Source of the DNA: Thiotrichales bacterium
GTDB lineage: Bacteria > Pseudomonadota > Gammaproteobacteria > GCF-002020875
Assembly: GCA_018658305.1 (NCBI GenBank)
Contig: JABHVM010000030.1
Location: 1-55,238 of the forward strand
Direction of reading: 5' to 3'
DNA length: 55,238 nt
Each line of letters begins with the position of its first letter. Positions within the stretch are counted from its first letter, which is position 1. A program made the translations under genes and the position numbers. The notes under the pieces are model-generated. The model was not told the DNA's origin. It worked only from the letters and a program-made list of their open reading frames with translations, and ran no database searches. Below are positions 54,278 through 55,238 of the stretch, one piece after another.

Positions 54278-55126
54278 ATGAAATGGATCGGAGCACATGT
54301 AAGCGCAGCTGGTGGAGTTCAGAACACCCCAGATAATGCAAATAAAATTGGAGCGCAAGCTTTTGCCCTCTTCACCAAAAATCAGCGTCAGTGGAAAGCT
54401 AAAGATCTAACTAGCGAGCAGATTGATGGTTTCCATAAAGCAATGGAGAGCTACGGATACACTCCAAACCAAGTACTCCCCCACGATAGCTACCTAATAA
54501 ACTTAGGTCACCCAGAGGATGAGCTGCGTAGCAAATCACTCAACGCATTTATTGATGAACTTGAACGCTGCGATCAGCTTGAACTAAACTTACTTAACTT
54601 CCACCCAGGAAGTCATCTGCGCAAGATATCAGAAGATGAGTGTTTAGATCGAATCGCTGACTCTATAAACAGGGCGCTAGATGCAACAAAAAATGTAGTT
54701 GCAGTGATAGAGAATACTGCTGGACAAGGATCTAATCTTGGATACCGCTTCGAACATCTCGCCCATATCATAGACAAAATTGAAGATAAATCTAGAGTTG
54801 GGGTCTGCATAGATACCTGCCACACCTTCGCGTCTGGCTATGATCTACGCACAGAAGATGATTACCATAAAACTATGGGGCAATTCGAAGAGATCGTCGG
54901 CTTTAACTATCTGCGAGGAATGCACCTCAACGACTGTAAATCTGATTTTGCTAGCCGAGTAGACCGCCATCAAAGCATTGGTAAGGGCACTATTGGTGAT
55001 GGTCTATTCAAGATGATTATGAATGATAAGAGAATTGATAATATACCGATGGTGTTAGAGACTATCAACAGCGATATATGGGATCAAGAGATTGCCCTAC
55101 TCTACAGTATGATTAAAGACGATTAA
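54278..55126 (+). CDS. nfo: Deoxyribonuclease IV (AP endonuclease)
   Basis: Endonuclease IV cuts DNA at abasic sites during base excision repair using three metal ions. The 282-residue TIM-barrel protein has [16 protein letters not shown] at the start, [12 protein letters not shown] (near residue 107), [20 protein letters not shown] (near residue 146), [16 protein letters not shown] (near residue 176) and [23 protein letters not shown] (near residue 216), giving the expected metal-binding His/Glu/Asp set. It is monocistronic and of normal length. Confidence 0.97.
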   Translation: MKWIGAHVSAAGGVQNTPDNANKIGAQAFALFTKNQRQWKAKDLTSEQIDGFHKAMESYGYTPNQVLPHDSYLINLGHPEDELRSKSLNAFIDELERCDQLELNLLNFHPGSHLRKISEDECLDRIADSINRALDATKNVVAVIENTAGQGSNLGYRFEHLAHIIDKIEDKSRVGVCIDTCHTFASGYDLRTEDDYHKTMGQFEEIVGFNYLRGMHLNDCKSDFASRVDRHQSIGKGTIGDGLFKMIMNDKRIDNIPMVLETINSDIWDQEIALLYSMIKDD

Positions 55127-55132
55127 CTATCT

Positions 55133-55238
55133 TCAAGCGTAACCATCTATATGGTTATTGGTATCCACCTGAAACTGCTCCTCTGCTGGACCCTCATTCT
55201 CCCCACCATCATCTTTACTTTGCTTGACTGACTCTATA
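55133..55238 (-). CDS. 3' end of an unknown gene (partial)
   Basis: A minus-strand frame open to the window edge ends in TGA at 55135-55133 and gives 34 residues of acidic, low-complexity C-terminus (ESVKQSKDDGGENEGPAEEQ then FQVDTNNHIDGYA). No stop interrupts it up to the edge. The product cannot be identified. It converges with nfo, 6 bp apart. Confidence 0.55.
   Translation of the reverse strand, partial: IESVKQSKDDGGENEGPAEEQFQVDTNNHIDGYA

Overview
The window reads as a continuous chromosomal stretch of an AT-rich, sulfur-oxidising, motile, nitrate-respiring gammaproteobacterium. The evidence is a complete sat-aprMBA set for sulfite oxidation through APS, a leuCDB-asd-fimV-truA-trpFB block in the order familiar from Gammaproteobacteria, a periplasmic nitrate reductase locus with a NarX/NarL-type sensor pair, an Rnf-type membrane complex, and Vibrio-like FlgP/FlgT flagellar ring proteins. 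I cannot name the genus from sequence alone. No rRNA, tRNA, CRISPR array, prophage or intact insertion sequence was seen.

Layout. 1-9041 (minus strand): amino-acid and tRNA-modification genes (trpB partial, trpF, truA, a very short fimV-like gene, asd, leuB, leuD, leuC), then a small Rieske protein and a TrpD2-like protein. 9199-15443 (plus): a TauE/SafE-type membrane protein, two unknown membrane-associated proteins, a cation diffusion facilitator and a three-gene TRAP transporter. 15481-15839: a compact unit with a strong promoter, a folded leader, a 53-residue protein and a perfect terminator. 15880-21446 (minus): slyD-like gene, an unknown gene, and aprA-aprB-aprM-sat. 21732-25131: a Cys-rich unknown protein, an isolated iscU, and the sensor kinase and response regulator. 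25311-36046: the nitrogen respiration locus, consisting of an octaheme HAO-like cytochrome, napH, napF and a radical SAM gene on the minus strand, then ankyrin, TPR, moaA, napA, napB, napD and napG on the plus strand. 36145-45103: sucCD, sco1 and a neighbour, rnfCDGEA with a small Cys-rich protein, and mdh. 45137-54205: flagellar genes (flgB, flgC, fliK, an flhB C-terminal paralogue, flgP- and flgT-like) around a zinc ABC transporter (znuA/znuC/znuB). 54278-55126: endonuclease IV, then the 3' end of an unknown gene.

How the genes fit together. AprBA with its membrane partner AprM and Sat would feed sulfite-derived electrons to the quinone pool. NapGH (no napC is present) can take electrons from quinol to NapAB for nitrate reduction. 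The adjacent octaheme cytochrome is a candidate for handling nitrite, hydroxylamine or NO downstream. MoaA and NapF/NapD serve molybdenum cofactor and NapA maturation, and the NarX/NarL pair lies convergent to the octaheme gene. Rnf, malate dehydrogenase and succinyl-CoA synthetase supply reductant exchange and carbon metabolism.

Most notable non-coding content. A roughly 120-bp palindromic element occurs three times, with about 31-bp terminal inverted repeats and, in two copies, imperfect 8-bp flanking duplications. One copy runs into sucD and supplies its last codons and stop. Other signals are a putative short terminated RNA before znuC, a 15-bp minisatellite before an acidic membrane protein gene, a TTAG tetranucleotide tract containing the response-regulator stop codon, and paired direct or inverted repeats in front of the octaheme gene and napA.
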